A stretch of 32,500 nucleotides of DNA, taken from assembly GCA_964020155.1 (NCBI GenBank), contig OZ026550.1, positions 2,113,852 through 2,146,351 on the forward strand. The letters run 5' to 3'. The position numbers and the translations under genes are program-made. Below the pieces are notes generated by a model, which searched no databases, had not been told where the DNA came from, and saw only the letters and a program-made list of their open reading frames with translations. This document shows, one piece after another, positions 1 through 8,482 of this stretch. How positions within the stretch are numbered: the first letter of the stretch is position 1; each line of letters begins with the position of its first letter. Source of the stretch: Chondrilla cf. caribensis. Lineage: Eukaryota; Porifera; Demospongiae; Chondrillida; Chondrillidae.

Positions 1-188
1 AGCTCCCCCCTACGGTTCTTTGTAGAGAGTATTGCGACTGACCACCAGGAAGTGAGCTCTTTTTTTTTCAGAGAAAAAAACCGTCCTTTCGAGGTTTCGA
101 ACCCGCGACCTGGAGCCTAGAGTCGTGTCACCTGACCAACCGGCTACCGTGACCTATCTATTTTATTAGAAGTATCTGCGCTATTTAT
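1..188 (-). mobile_element. tRNA-derived SINE, copy 1 (truncated by window edge)
   Basis: On the minus strand this stretch carries a pol III internal promoter. A B-box (GGTTCGAAACC) lies at 93-103 and an A-box (TAGCCGGTTGG) at 136-146, spaced as in a tRNA head. The same sequence recurs almost unchanged at 3709-3892, so it is a dispersed repeat and not a tRNA gene. The right edge of the shared sequence is near 188. The left part, the SINE 3' side, is cut off by the window start. Confidence 0.75.
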
Positions 189-324
189 AGTTGCCCTAAG
201 TGTACAAATTGATAAAAATGATGAAAGTGGAGTCACAGAAGCCTTCCCCAGCACTTAAAATACTTGGACGTCTACTTTAGGTTTGGAGAAACCTTCGCTG
301 GAGATACAAAGTTCGGCGAAGCCG

Positions 325-397
325 TTTCGCTTGAATTCCAGCCGAATTTCTAATTCTCGGCCTTTTGAAATCGGCCATCTTTTTGCGCAATATAAAA
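325..397. repeat. Short dispersed repeat, copy 1
   Basis: A block centred on TTTCTAATTCT followed by a GGCATCTTTTT-like stretch resembles the block at about 3258-3325. Similarity is moderate, so this is an old interspersed repeat of unknown class. Nearby, CTTCGC and GGCGAAG form a small inverted repeat at about 292-320. Confidence 0.4.
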
Positions 398-473
398 TAT
401 AATATAAATTCACTGTTTGAGTTACGTGTGAGAAAAACATTATGACATTATGTTACCTAAAGACTCTTGACAG

Positions 474-1005
474 ATTCTAATGATCAGTGCGTACTGGAGA
501 TGGGTGCAGTGGAAACGAAGTTCTTTCAGTTTTTACTAACCGAAGAAGAACAGAAAGATGACAGTAAGAAGGAATCCAAATGGATATTACCTGGAGAAGA
601 AGAGATCCTTCGGAAGATGCAGTCTTCGGAATCCGATATGTCAGCCCACTTACAGAAGAACTTTAATCCTAATAAACACATGGGACCCAGTCCTTCTAAC
701 GACACGCCTCTGATATACGCTGTCAGGTTCGAGCACAAACTTTTCCAGAACGAATGCCTTCGATATGGCGGTTACCCTTTCGTAACTAACGCCAATGGTC
801 AGACAGCCTTTCATGTAGCGTGTGCTTCTTCTCGTTCGAGTCAGAGAACAGACAAAAAGAGAAAGGAACTACTCCATAATTATGCTCTTAGACCAGCCCG
901 TGAAGAAAGAATATCAACTACCGTTTATCAATGGTTCGGACCGCGAGAGGAGAAATGGAATGGACAAGAGTTATGTTTATCATCCATCTGTGTGTCTGTT
1001 GGACA

Positions 1006-1102
<97 letters not shown>

Positions 1103-1104
1103 TC

Positions 1105-1162
<58 letters not shown>

Positions 1163-1164
1163 TC

Positions 1165-1203
<39 letters not shown>

Positions 1204-1431
1204 TGTGTTTGTGTATGTGCGTGTTTGTGTGTGTGTGTGCGTGCATGTGTGTGTGTGTGTGTGGTGTGTTTGTGTGTGTGCGTGTGTGTGTGTGCGTGCG
1301 CGTGCATGTGTGTGTTTGTGTGAGTGTGTGTGTGTATGTGTGTGTGTGTGTTCACACGTTTCAATGCTGTGTAGGATGAGAATACACCACTACATCTGGC
1401 TGCTCAGTCTGGTCTACTTGGATGTGTTGAA
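474..1431 (+). CDS. Ankyrin-repeat protein, partial, two exons with a frame break
   Basis: Exon A (474-1007) starts after an AG at 472-473 in phase 1. It encodes an acidic segment, then ankyrin repeats recognisable from NDTPLIYAVRFEH and NGQTAFHVACASS. Exon B (1375-1431, acceptor TAG at 1372-1374, donor GTAAGT at 1432) encodes DENTPLHLAAQSG, a canonical ankyrin helix-loop. The end of exon A only joins exon B correctly (LLDK|DENTPL) in a frame different from the one used before about residue 125. A one-base shift therefore lies between about 830 and 890: pseudogenisation, an assembly error or unusual splicing. No upstream start is visible; the first in-frame ATG is at about 500. Exon B ends in phase 0, which does not fit the phase-1 acceptor at 1867, so I do not join it to the NBR1-like exons. 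The partner fold is presumably protein binding; the function is unknown. Confidence 0.6.
1008..1355. repeat. Imperfect (TG)n microsatellite in intron
   Basis: About 350 bp of TG repeats interrupted by TTTGTCTGTC and TGGTGTGTTTG blocks. It starts at the exon A donor (AAG|GTGTGT), so the 5' splice site is embedded in the repeat. All ORFs read across it are low-complexity artefacts. Confidence 0.95.
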
Positions 1432-1866
1432 GTAAGTGTGTACCTGTACCAACGTATGTATGAATGTACGTATGTAATGTATTGTACAATTTATATGTAC
1501 AGTTGAACCTTATTAACACAACATCTCTACAGCATAAGATTATTGTCAAGTCCCTACATTTTCAGCTGATGTACACGTGCATTATGTGAGTACTGTCAAC
1601 ATGAAATGCTTTTAGCATGGAATTGTGGAATTGTCCATAGAACTTCGCATTAAGGAGGTTCAACTGTACATTGGTGCGTACGTGGTGTGCTTTGTATGTA
1701 TGTATATTTGTATACATACGTATGTACATACGTACGTACATGCATCAGTGTACCAATTGGAGAGTGTGTGCATGTTAGAAGAAATGAGTTTGTGGTGCTT
1801 GTACTCTATGTATGTACCCTCTAATGTGTACAGCCATCATGTAAAATCTGTTGTTGTTGTTTACAG

Positions 1867-2871
1867 ATTCCAGTGATGAATTTGTTATTGTCATTCCACT
1901 GTGCTTTGATCCGAATGCTCCCCTCACTGCTGCTGGACAGACTCGGCAGAACGCTGTCGAGGTCAGGACCAACGACAGGAATAACACTATTTGTGGAGAA
2001 GACAGCATTGGGGGGCTCCCAGACTGGGAAGTGCTGTCCTCACCAGACGGACCACCCCAGCCTATTCCCCAACTAGGACCTAATTCGGACAACACCAGCC
2101 CACGTGTTTCGCCAAATGCCACACCGAAGCAGGCCAGGAGGGATGCCTGCAACTTCAAGTTTCATAGGAAGACCCTCGGTGAGGCCACCATCAAGGAGCC
2201 TCTCACCATAGCCACTGGTCTGGTTAATATGTTCACCAACTTTGTCAAGGACATCCACGTCTACCACCGCCCACAGGACTCCCCAGCTGGGGACATTAGG
2301 CTTGAACCCGTTGATAACAACCAGAATATTTGTGGACAGAATGACCTCAACACCCCTTTCGAAGGTGGATGAGGACTTTCAGGTGTGTATGTTTGTATGT
2401 ATGTACATATTTGCTGCTGTGTGTGTTACAGCACTTGTCTGTTTGCGTCTGCCTCACTAGTACGTATGTTCTCCCGATGTTATATTTATCCATCTTGTTT
2501 GTCCGTAGGATGCCTGTACAGATTTGGTTGACCAAAATATACCTGACTCAGTTGAAGTCGTTCAACAGGTTGGAGATTCCGACATATATACTCCAGAGCT
2601 CGAACAAGAGTCTACAGTAGAGAACACACAGGAAGGTATCCGATGTGGAGGAGACAGTTGTGATAACACTTTTACCACGCCTGCTTTCAAGCTTCCAAAG
2701 AAGTACACACCTCCACAGGCAAAGTGGGCACCTCCTAAAGAACCCACTAACCTCGTGGATAGGTTGGTGAGCATGGGATTCCTGAATCGCCACCTGAACG
2801 AGGAGCTGTTGAAAAAGCACAACAACCACATAAGAGCTGTTGTCAAAGACCTCCTCGACCGCCAGAGTTGA
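1867..2871 (+). CDS. NBR1: NBR1-like selective autophagy cargo receptor, C-terminal exons
   Basis: NBR1 links ubiquitinated cargo to Atg8/LC3 on the phagophore. Exon 1867-2364 starts in phase 1 after TTTACAG. Its first residues, SSDEFVIVIPLCFD, parallel the LC3-interacting region of animal NBR1 (acidic residues, then an aromatic-x-x-aliphatic core, here F-V-I-V). A second LIR-like core, W-E-V-L, is encoded from 2025. A hydrophobic/amphipathic stretch (LTIATGLVNMFTNFVKDI) sits where NBR1 has its membrane-associated helix. The exon 2521-2871 ends in a UBA domain (LVSMGFLNRHLNEELLKKHN) close to the NBR1 UBA, with the MGF loop intact. I join donor GAAG|GT at 2365 to acceptor TACAG at 2516-2520 because both are phase 1; the alternative acceptor at 2508 is phase 0. 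PB1, ZZ and FW domains are not in this window, so the gene is 5'-partial here. A possible poly(A) signal, ATTAAA, lies at 2961. Confidence 0.75.
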
Positions 2872-3257
2872 ACTTGCTGTGTGTAATACACCTACCTACC
2901 CACAATAATAATGAAATGTTTCATAGTTTAGCACCCACACCCAAACACACACACACACACATTAAAATTATTATTACGAATATCTCTATTTCAGACGTAT
3001 GTATGTATTATTTTTGTGAGTGTGTTAAAATGATTTTTATAAATTTATGCTGATGCATACAACTTCATATTATGTGTATTAGGGCATTGTTTAATTATGT
3101 TTTGTGCATTGAAAGGTAGTTACGTGGGTCAAAGTCTGATCCTATTACACCAAACTCTCCAAACCAACAAGTATTCCCCCCACCCCCACACACATACACT
3201 GGAACTACTTAGGCATCTCTTTTTGGGACTTTGAGGTTATTACGTTTGGCATACCCG
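2872..3257. other. 3' flank of NBR1-like gene, non-coding
   Basis: AT-rich sequence with a short CA run at 2945-2960 and the ATTAAA at 2961-2966. I see no ORF or RNA gene. The rest of this gap holds the repeat at 3258 and the SINE from 3560. Confidence 0.6.
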
Positions 3258-3325
3258 TTATGCCTGAAATCCAGACCAATTTCTAATTCTTGGAATTTCA
3301 AAATAGGGCATCTTTTTCAAGCAAC
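3258..3325. repeat. Short dispersed repeat, copy 2
   Basis: Shares the TTTCTAATTCT core and the GGCATCTTTTT-like end with 325-397. The two copies and the two SINE copies lie on opposite sides of the ankyrin/NBR1 genes. Confidence 0.4.
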
Positions 3326-3559
3326 CCTTTAAGATTAATTTTAGAGTACCCAATCAGCGATAATAATCACAAATTGGTAGCTACCACTAGTCTATACATA
3401 ATATTGTTGTCAATCATTCCTGCATTGTCGTACATATGCTGCCTATATAATAATATAGTGCTCCCCATTTGTGTGGTACATGTAGTGTTTGTATAATGAT
3501 GCATACAACATACAGTACATTGTAATGATTGATTGAGGTTATGGGTTATGAGCTTGAGT

Positions 3560-3892
3560 TATAAAAAAAAATAAAAAGGTCACCCACTCGGGGTTGAACA
3601 AACCCATGGTCTGCTTTATAGGGACTTTCCACAGATACTGTGTACTTGGTGATTCCGCGAATGCAGAAGACACTATTCTAGCTGGGAGGTCAGCCGCGAG
3701 TCCCAAAGCTCCCCCTACGGTTCTTTGTAGAGAGTATTGCGACTGACCACCAGGAAGTGAGTTCTTTTTTTTCAGAGAAAAAAACCGTCCTTTTGAGGTT
3801 TCGAACCCGCGACCTGGAGCCTAGAGTCGTGTCACCTGACCAACCGGCTACCGTGACCTATCTATTTTATTATAAGTATCTGCGCTATTTAT
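3560..3892 (-). mobile_element. tRNA-derived SINE, copy 2 (apparently full length)
   Basis: A minus-strand element of about 330 bp. The tRNA-like head lies at the right, with its A-box at 3840-3850 and B-box at 3797-3807 in reverse complement. The body runs left and ends in a T-rich tail on the minus strand, seen as an A-run at about 3564-3577 on the plus strand. From 3709 to about 3890 it is nearly identical to 1-188. The copies differ by single bases and a homopolymer length, which suggests a fairly young family. Confidence 0.75.
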
Positions 3893-5120
3893 ATATATAT
3901 AGAGGTATAGCCAAATTCCCTTTCCAGTTGTGTTTTGTCCAGTGGGTCCGACTTCCATTTTTCCTTATGATCACTAGACTATAACTCCTATTAACCATGT
4001 GGCCATGGAACACATTAAGGGGTCATTTCCCAGCCACACTCCTATAATATTATACAGTATATTCAACACAGTTTCGAGTATTAGCACTTCAGCCTGGATA
4101 TAACAACTGCAGTACTGCACCAGGTGTGGACAGGACATGAGATTGAGACAGCTTTTTGTTTCATGTAATATTATAAAGGCATGCAACTTAAGCCACATAA
4201 TGCATTTTTATCCAACAGCCTATCTATAATGTGGTCACCTATGGACATCTTAAAAATGCAAATTCCTTGCTATGTTCTTTCACATGCACATCCTCAACAA
4301 GAGGACAAAGTCTCAGAATGGAGCACGCGCACACACATATTATATTATATTATGTACAAATGCTAAATCAAGCCTATACACGTATTTCAACATTTCAGAG
4401 AGCAATACCAGGTGAGAAAGGCCATGTTAAATAGTCCTTCCATGTATGGTTTGCCATACTATGATGAGGCCTGCTTGATATTAATATAATATATTATACC
4501 AACAGGGCCTCCTGTGCAGTGGAAGCTGTCTAATGTGGTCACCAATATGACCTCAGTTTCTTGATTGGATTATAGACAGGTGGCTGTATCATCAAGGTTG
4601 AAAGTATATACGTACAGTTACACAAACATAATTATATTATAATGACTATTACTATTATTTGAATCTATGCAGGTGTTTTAACCAAGTGATAACCCTAGAG
4701 AGAGGTATAACTGTTCATGCCAGTGCCAGTGTCTTTACATCAATAAATTAACTTAGTACATAATATAATAGTGGTTTGGATTTGGTACATTAGTGGGAAC
4801 AGCACTCACCACATGATGATTCATACACAGCTAATGGGTTGTATACAGCTTACATAATGACTACATACCAATGTAGATATGTAAATAACTGTACACACCA
4901 TGTAAAAATGGTATTGTAATAATGGAGTACTCCTTTTAATACTCCGTATGCAAGATAACCAACCACAAGTGTTGTAAAGCAAAAAATGAACGTTATAAAA
5001 AGAAAGTTGTCACATGAACTACTGCATGGGCTGTCACAGTGAAGATGCTGTGAAGCCCATGCATGTCCCCTGAGATAAGAGATTGTCTCAGCTAGGGAAA
5101 GGGAAATAACTAAGGTTATA
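3893..5120. other. Intergenic, no gene recognised
   Basis: AT-rich sequence with short ORFs that show no recognisable domain and no codon structure. A few ATATTATA runs are present. I found no RNA gene or mobile-element ends here. Confidence 0.6.
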
Positions 5121-5330
5121 TTACTCACAAGTGTGAACCAGGGACATGTATTACTCACGAGTGTGAACCAGGGACATGTATTACTCACGAGTGTGAACCA
5201 GGGACATGTATTACTCACGAGTGTGAACCAGGGACATGTATTACTCACGAGTGTGAACCAGGGACATGTATTACTCACGAGTGTGAACCAGGGATGTGTA
5301 TTACTCACGAGTGTGAACCAGGGATATGAA
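5121..5330. repeat. 30-bp minisatellite, seven tandem copies
   Basis: Units begin with TTACTCAC at 5121, 5151, 5181, 5211, 5241, 5271 and 5301. Internal copies are identical; changes occur only in the first, sixth and last units (GGGATGTG and GGGATATG variants). Because 30 is divisible by 3, both strands stay open as repetitive ORFs. These have no upstream start context or domain and are not called as genes. Confidence 0.97.
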
Positions 5331-5792
5331 AGCGCTCATCATGATAATTGTATGTAATAAGACATACAGTCTATCACCTGGAGCCTAGCTTGAGTCAGCC
5401 TTGCTTCTGAGCGAAGGCTGCTTTGAGCTTTTATTTCAATTACTTCAATACATAATACTGTATGCTCACTGCACTACTTCTATATGGTTCCATGTGGAAT
5501 TTTAAAATAAGCATACTGACAAGGGCAGTTCTTGTGATTGTACTTTATGCACCATGAATGGTTTGGATCAACTGGTATTTTGTGAAACATTTGCCTAGGA
5601 AAATCAGCTCAGGCAGTTCTACACCTCTGCAGTTAGTGAGTCTTCATGTGAGACATATTATCATACAACAATATTCAGTGTATTGTAATAATAATAAAAT
5701 AAAACCTGACCTTATTTGCTATGTAATCTAAATAGGTATATACGTACCGGTATGCGGGTATATACACACGCCCTATTTCAAAGCCAACAAGG
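5331..5792. other. Intergenic and decayed promoter of the kinase pseudogene
   Basis: No gene is seen at 5331-5680. From about 5685 the sequence resembles the TATA/leader region of the paralogous kinase ORF at 11234-11323 (shared TGACCTTATTTG, ATCTAAA and ACGCCC blocks). Its TATA position is degraded to an AATAAAATAAAA run. Homology that extends upstream of the start codon argues for DNA-level duplication and against retrotransposition. Confidence 0.55.
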
Positions 5793-6460
5793 ATGAACAG
5801 TCTTCCACAAGTGCCAGCTAACCTTCAAATTGGAGAGGAAATCATGCTCAGCAGAGGAGCCTACAACACTGTGTTTGCCGGCCAGCCAGTCGCTATAAAG
5901 AAGATCCGTCAACTTTTGGACTATGCTAGTCAGTGTGTTGTCAATCAAGTGTTGGAAGCGACGTTGCATGTCTTCTTTCAGACAAGAATGTGAACTACTG
6001 GAGGCCACCAGAGACCCTCATGTCGTAGACATCTTCGGTGCATTCAAAATGCAACGATGAACATCCGCTTGTCTGCTAGAAATGGAGTTGATGGAGAAGA
6101 CATTAGAGAAATACCTCCAAGACAGCAAAGGAAAACTCACAAGGAAAGAACAAATTGACATGAAATTTCGTCTACAAAATTTAATAGCCTCAGAATTGAG
6201 GTATATTCACCGCCACCACCCCCAAAGTCTCCAATGCGATTTGACCCCGCGGAACATCCTCTTGAAAGGCAACAAGATTAAGATCAGCGATCTAGGCAGG
6301 GCAAGTTCAGACCTCCCACTATGAGCTACCTCACAACTAAAGCTCCCAGATGTGTGCCATACATGCCCCCGGAGTGTCTGTGTGATCACCCGCACTACAA
6401 CGACAAAAGTGATGTTTTCTCCCTGGGTGTGGCGATGCTCGCTGGAGGTGGCAACATAAG
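5793..6460 (+). pseudogene. Protein kinase pseudogene (TKL/tyrosine-kinase-like family)
   Basis: The start matches the ORF at 11324 (MNSLPQVPANLQIGEE versus MSSLPRVPANLRIGEE). In order: a damaged glycine loop (SRGAYNTVFAG, last Gly replaced by Asn), the ATP lysine (VAIKK), ECELLEA of helix C, hinge region MELMEKTLEKYL, the catalytic loop with HRD changed to QCD (CDLTPRNILL, so Asp and Asn are kept), DFG as DLG, and subdomains VIII-IX (MPPECL, KSDVFSLGV). The reading frame breaks at about 5960 (4-base insertion relative to the paralog), at about 6045-6055 and at about 6320. The 3' end fades after LAGG at about 6455. These lesions rule out an active kinase. It shows what the missing C-lobe of the 11324 copy would look like. 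Confidence 0.85.
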
Positions 6461-6487
6461 AACCTCTTTCCTTATTAATGTTTATGT

Positions 6488-6545
6488 ACATTGTAGGAAC
6501 ATTGACTATGATAGTATACAGTACTGTAGTGAGCTGATCTTGCAT
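6488..6545 (+). repeat. Segment shared with 13813-13872
   Basis: GGAACATTGAC and TACAGTACTGTAGTGAGCTG recur with few differences at about 13813-13872. One copy lies 3' of the kinase pseudogene and the other 3' of the kinase/kelch region. It may be residual 3' homology from the duplication or a dispersed repeat. Confidence 0.6.
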
Positions 6546-6831
6546 AGCTCTTGTCTTGGTTCAAATGGAGGTAAAGAGTGGTGGAATGGCTATACCCATT
6601 TATCAGTGTCACTGTAGGCTGAAGTGAACAGTAATCAAGAACATGGAATTATCCAGTGATGTTGAAGCAAAATTTGGGCTGATTCGTTGAGTATAGTCAG
6701 TCGAGGTCTTCACAGCCCAATCTCATGAACATCTTATGTCCTCACTTCTATACATGCTGCTATTGGCATGCAGATAGTGTTGTGCGGAGTGGTAGGAGCA
6801 CGTGCACTATGTGTAGTCTGATATAACCCTG

Positions 6832-6946
6832 GTCAGTGTTAGAAGAGTTATGTTTGAAAGGCTTTGCTTATTTCACGGGACATTGTGTTTATCGTGAAAT
6901 CATTAGTAGTCACGTAGACGGCTATTGCTCCTACATCAGTGATAAG
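6832..6946 (+). pseudogene. Fragment of the histamine N-methyltransferase-like gene
   Basis: About 115 bp matches the 5' coding part of the downstream gene (about 7633-7772), including TCATTAGTAGTCACGTAGAC versus TCACTAGTAGTCACGTAGAC. It lacks 27 bp present in the gene. That segment begins at one ACGTT and is followed by another, so slippage or recombination between the direct repeats explains the deletion. The match stops abruptly after GATAAG. With no start region and no SAM-binding motif it cannot encode an enzyme. Confidence 0.85.
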
Positions 6947-7440
6947 TGTATTTGTGTTCCCTATATTCAGTACTGATGATATCACTGTTCTTTGAAATGA
7001 AATGGCAGATCAAGGCCAGACAGTGCAAGACTACTCCCTGTGGACAGTTTATGAAAATGCTCTGATTATTTTAATATTACATTTTGTTTTTTAATTTCAC
7101 ATAATATTATTGTTGCATGATGGTTGTGATGTAGTGATTGTTGTTTGGAGGGAATGTCTCACGGTTTGTTATAGAATCAGACATACGCACACATAGGTGT
7201 TGTGTTCTTGTATACACTACTGAACTATAAATACTAGTGTTATACTGGATATGTCTGGTCCTTTGCTGTGTGTGCACATGTCTCTCTCTGTGTGTTGTGT
7301 AGCTAGCTACATGTCTCTCTCTGTTGTGTGTGTACATGTCTCACTCTGTGTGTGTGTGTACATGTCTTATATATTATACCATATTATACTAGCTATCTAT
7401 GTAGTGACCCACTCGTCATATTTTATACTTCACGTTAACG
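6947..7440. other. Intergenic, no gene recognised
   Basis: Contains a cluster of TGTGTGTACATGTCTC-like short repeats at about 7265-7365. No gene or RNA is supported. Confidence 0.55.
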
Positions 7441-7488
7441 GTTACCGTGTCAAGCAGTCCTTTCACACTGTTTCAATGGCATGCGGGC

Positions 7489-7522
7489 GCTTCCCGCCGA
7501 CTGCGTGACGTCATAATATAAA
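7489..7522 (+). promoter_or_regulatory. Core promoter: E2F-like site, CRE and TATA box
   Basis: TTCCCGCC at about 7491-7498 (E2F-like), a perfect palindromic CRE (TGACGTCA) at 7506-7513 and TATAAA at 7517-7522. All lie about 100-130 bp upstream of the ATG at 7619. A start of transcription near 7550 would give a 5' UTR of about 70 bases. The assignment rests on motifs and spacing only. Confidence 0.6.
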
Positions 7523-7618
7523 TGGAGGCGAGATTGTGAATCTTGTTTTATAAAGAACGTGTAAACGCGGCTTTAGTAATTTACGTTGGTTAGATCGTAA
7601 GAGTATCTTTGGTTCGAT

Positions 7619-8482
7619 ATGAATCCAGATAAGTCAGTTTTAGAAGAGTTACGTTCACTTATCAAGCCCCCTGTTCAACGTTTGAAAGGCCTTGATTATT
7701 CCACTGGACATCGTGTATATCGTGAAGTCACTAGTAGTCACGTAGACGGCTATTGCTCCTACATCAGTGACAAGATATGTAAAGCGCTCGACGATCAAGA
7801 ACCAGGAGAGGAACTGAACATCTGCAGCGTTGGATGTGGAGACGGAACATCCGACTTCAAGGCTCTATCCAAAGTGTCCGAGAGATTTTCACACCGAAAA
7901 GTCCACCTCGTTGGTATAGACATAAATGAAAGTTCGTGTGACGAAGCAGAGAAGAATCTGTCAAAATTGCCCTACAAAACGACCATCATCAATGAAGGAT
8001 TTTTGGAAGTAGACCCGAGTGGACTCCCGAAATTCGACTTGGTATTCATCACTCATGCTCATTACTCCTTTCCAAACTTGAAGGATCTGTTCTCCAAGGC
8101 TATCGGGATTTGCAAAGAAGGAATTAGTAAAGTAGAGGTGATTTCCCACGTACCTTCACCAATTTTCAGTTTGCCAGAATTATTTCACTTTTCCATACAT
8201 TTTGCCGACAGTCTGCTCAATGAACTGAAGGTAATGGATCTGAACTGCAGCATTCAGTCTATAACACTGCCAGGACAGGCAGACTTCAGTCGTTGTGTTG
8301 AAGAAGATTTCACTTCTCAATATTCACAACACGCACTTAGTTTCTTCTGTCAAACCAACCTGGACACCTATCCCCCCGAGGTCACAAGGCTGTGTGTCAA
8401 GTATATCAGATCTTGTCTGGATGAGGAGGGTTGCTGTACATTTCCTAGCCAAGCGATCACACTTCTGCCACTTCAGAAATAA
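7619..8482 (+). CDS. Histamine N-methyltransferase-like SAM methyltransferase
   Basis: A single-exon ORF of 287 residues; vertebrate HNMT is about 292. It has a class I methyltransferase fold. Motif I is ICSVGCGDGTSD at about residues 67-78, the acidic post-I strand is LVGIDIN and motif II is FDLVFITHAHYSF. The overall layout follows HNMT: an N-terminal helix before motif I, an LSKV-containing helix after it, and a C-terminal segment reading DFSRCVEEDF, like the DISDCF segment of HNMT. HNMT methylates the imidazole ring of histamine using SAM in the cytosol. The substrate here is not proven, and related animal enzymes may act on other small molecules. The start is the first ATG after the TATA/CRE promoter. 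A partial duplicate lies just upstream at 6832. No intron or frame damage is seen. Confidence 0.8.
   Translation: MNPDKSVLEELRSLIKPPVQRLKGLDYSTGHRVYREVTSSHVDGYCSYISDKICKALDDQEPGEELNICSVGCGDGTSDFKALSKVSERFSHRKVHLVGIDINESSCDEAEKNLSKLPYKTTIINEGFLEVDPSGLPKFDLVFITHAHYSFPNLKDLFSKAIGICKEGISKVEVISHVPSPIFSLPELFHFSIHFADSLLNELKVMDLNCSIQSITLPGQADFSRCVEEDFTSQYSQHALSFFCQTNLDTYPPEVTRLCVKYIRSCLDEEGCCTFPSQAITLLPLQK

Noticed and set aside
93..150. Minus-strand tRNA gene
   Set aside because: The same sequence with its non-tRNA body recurs at 3709-3892, so it is a SINE head.
2369..2460. Continuing the NBR1-like exon through KVDEDFQ to the GTGTGT donor at 2383
   Set aside because: It needs a frame change just before the stop. 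The GAAG|GT donor with the 2520 acceptor keeps one frame and matches phase.
5121..5330. CRISPR-like array
   Set aside because: The 30-bp units are directly adjacent with no unique spacers, in a eukaryotic genome. It is a minisatellite.
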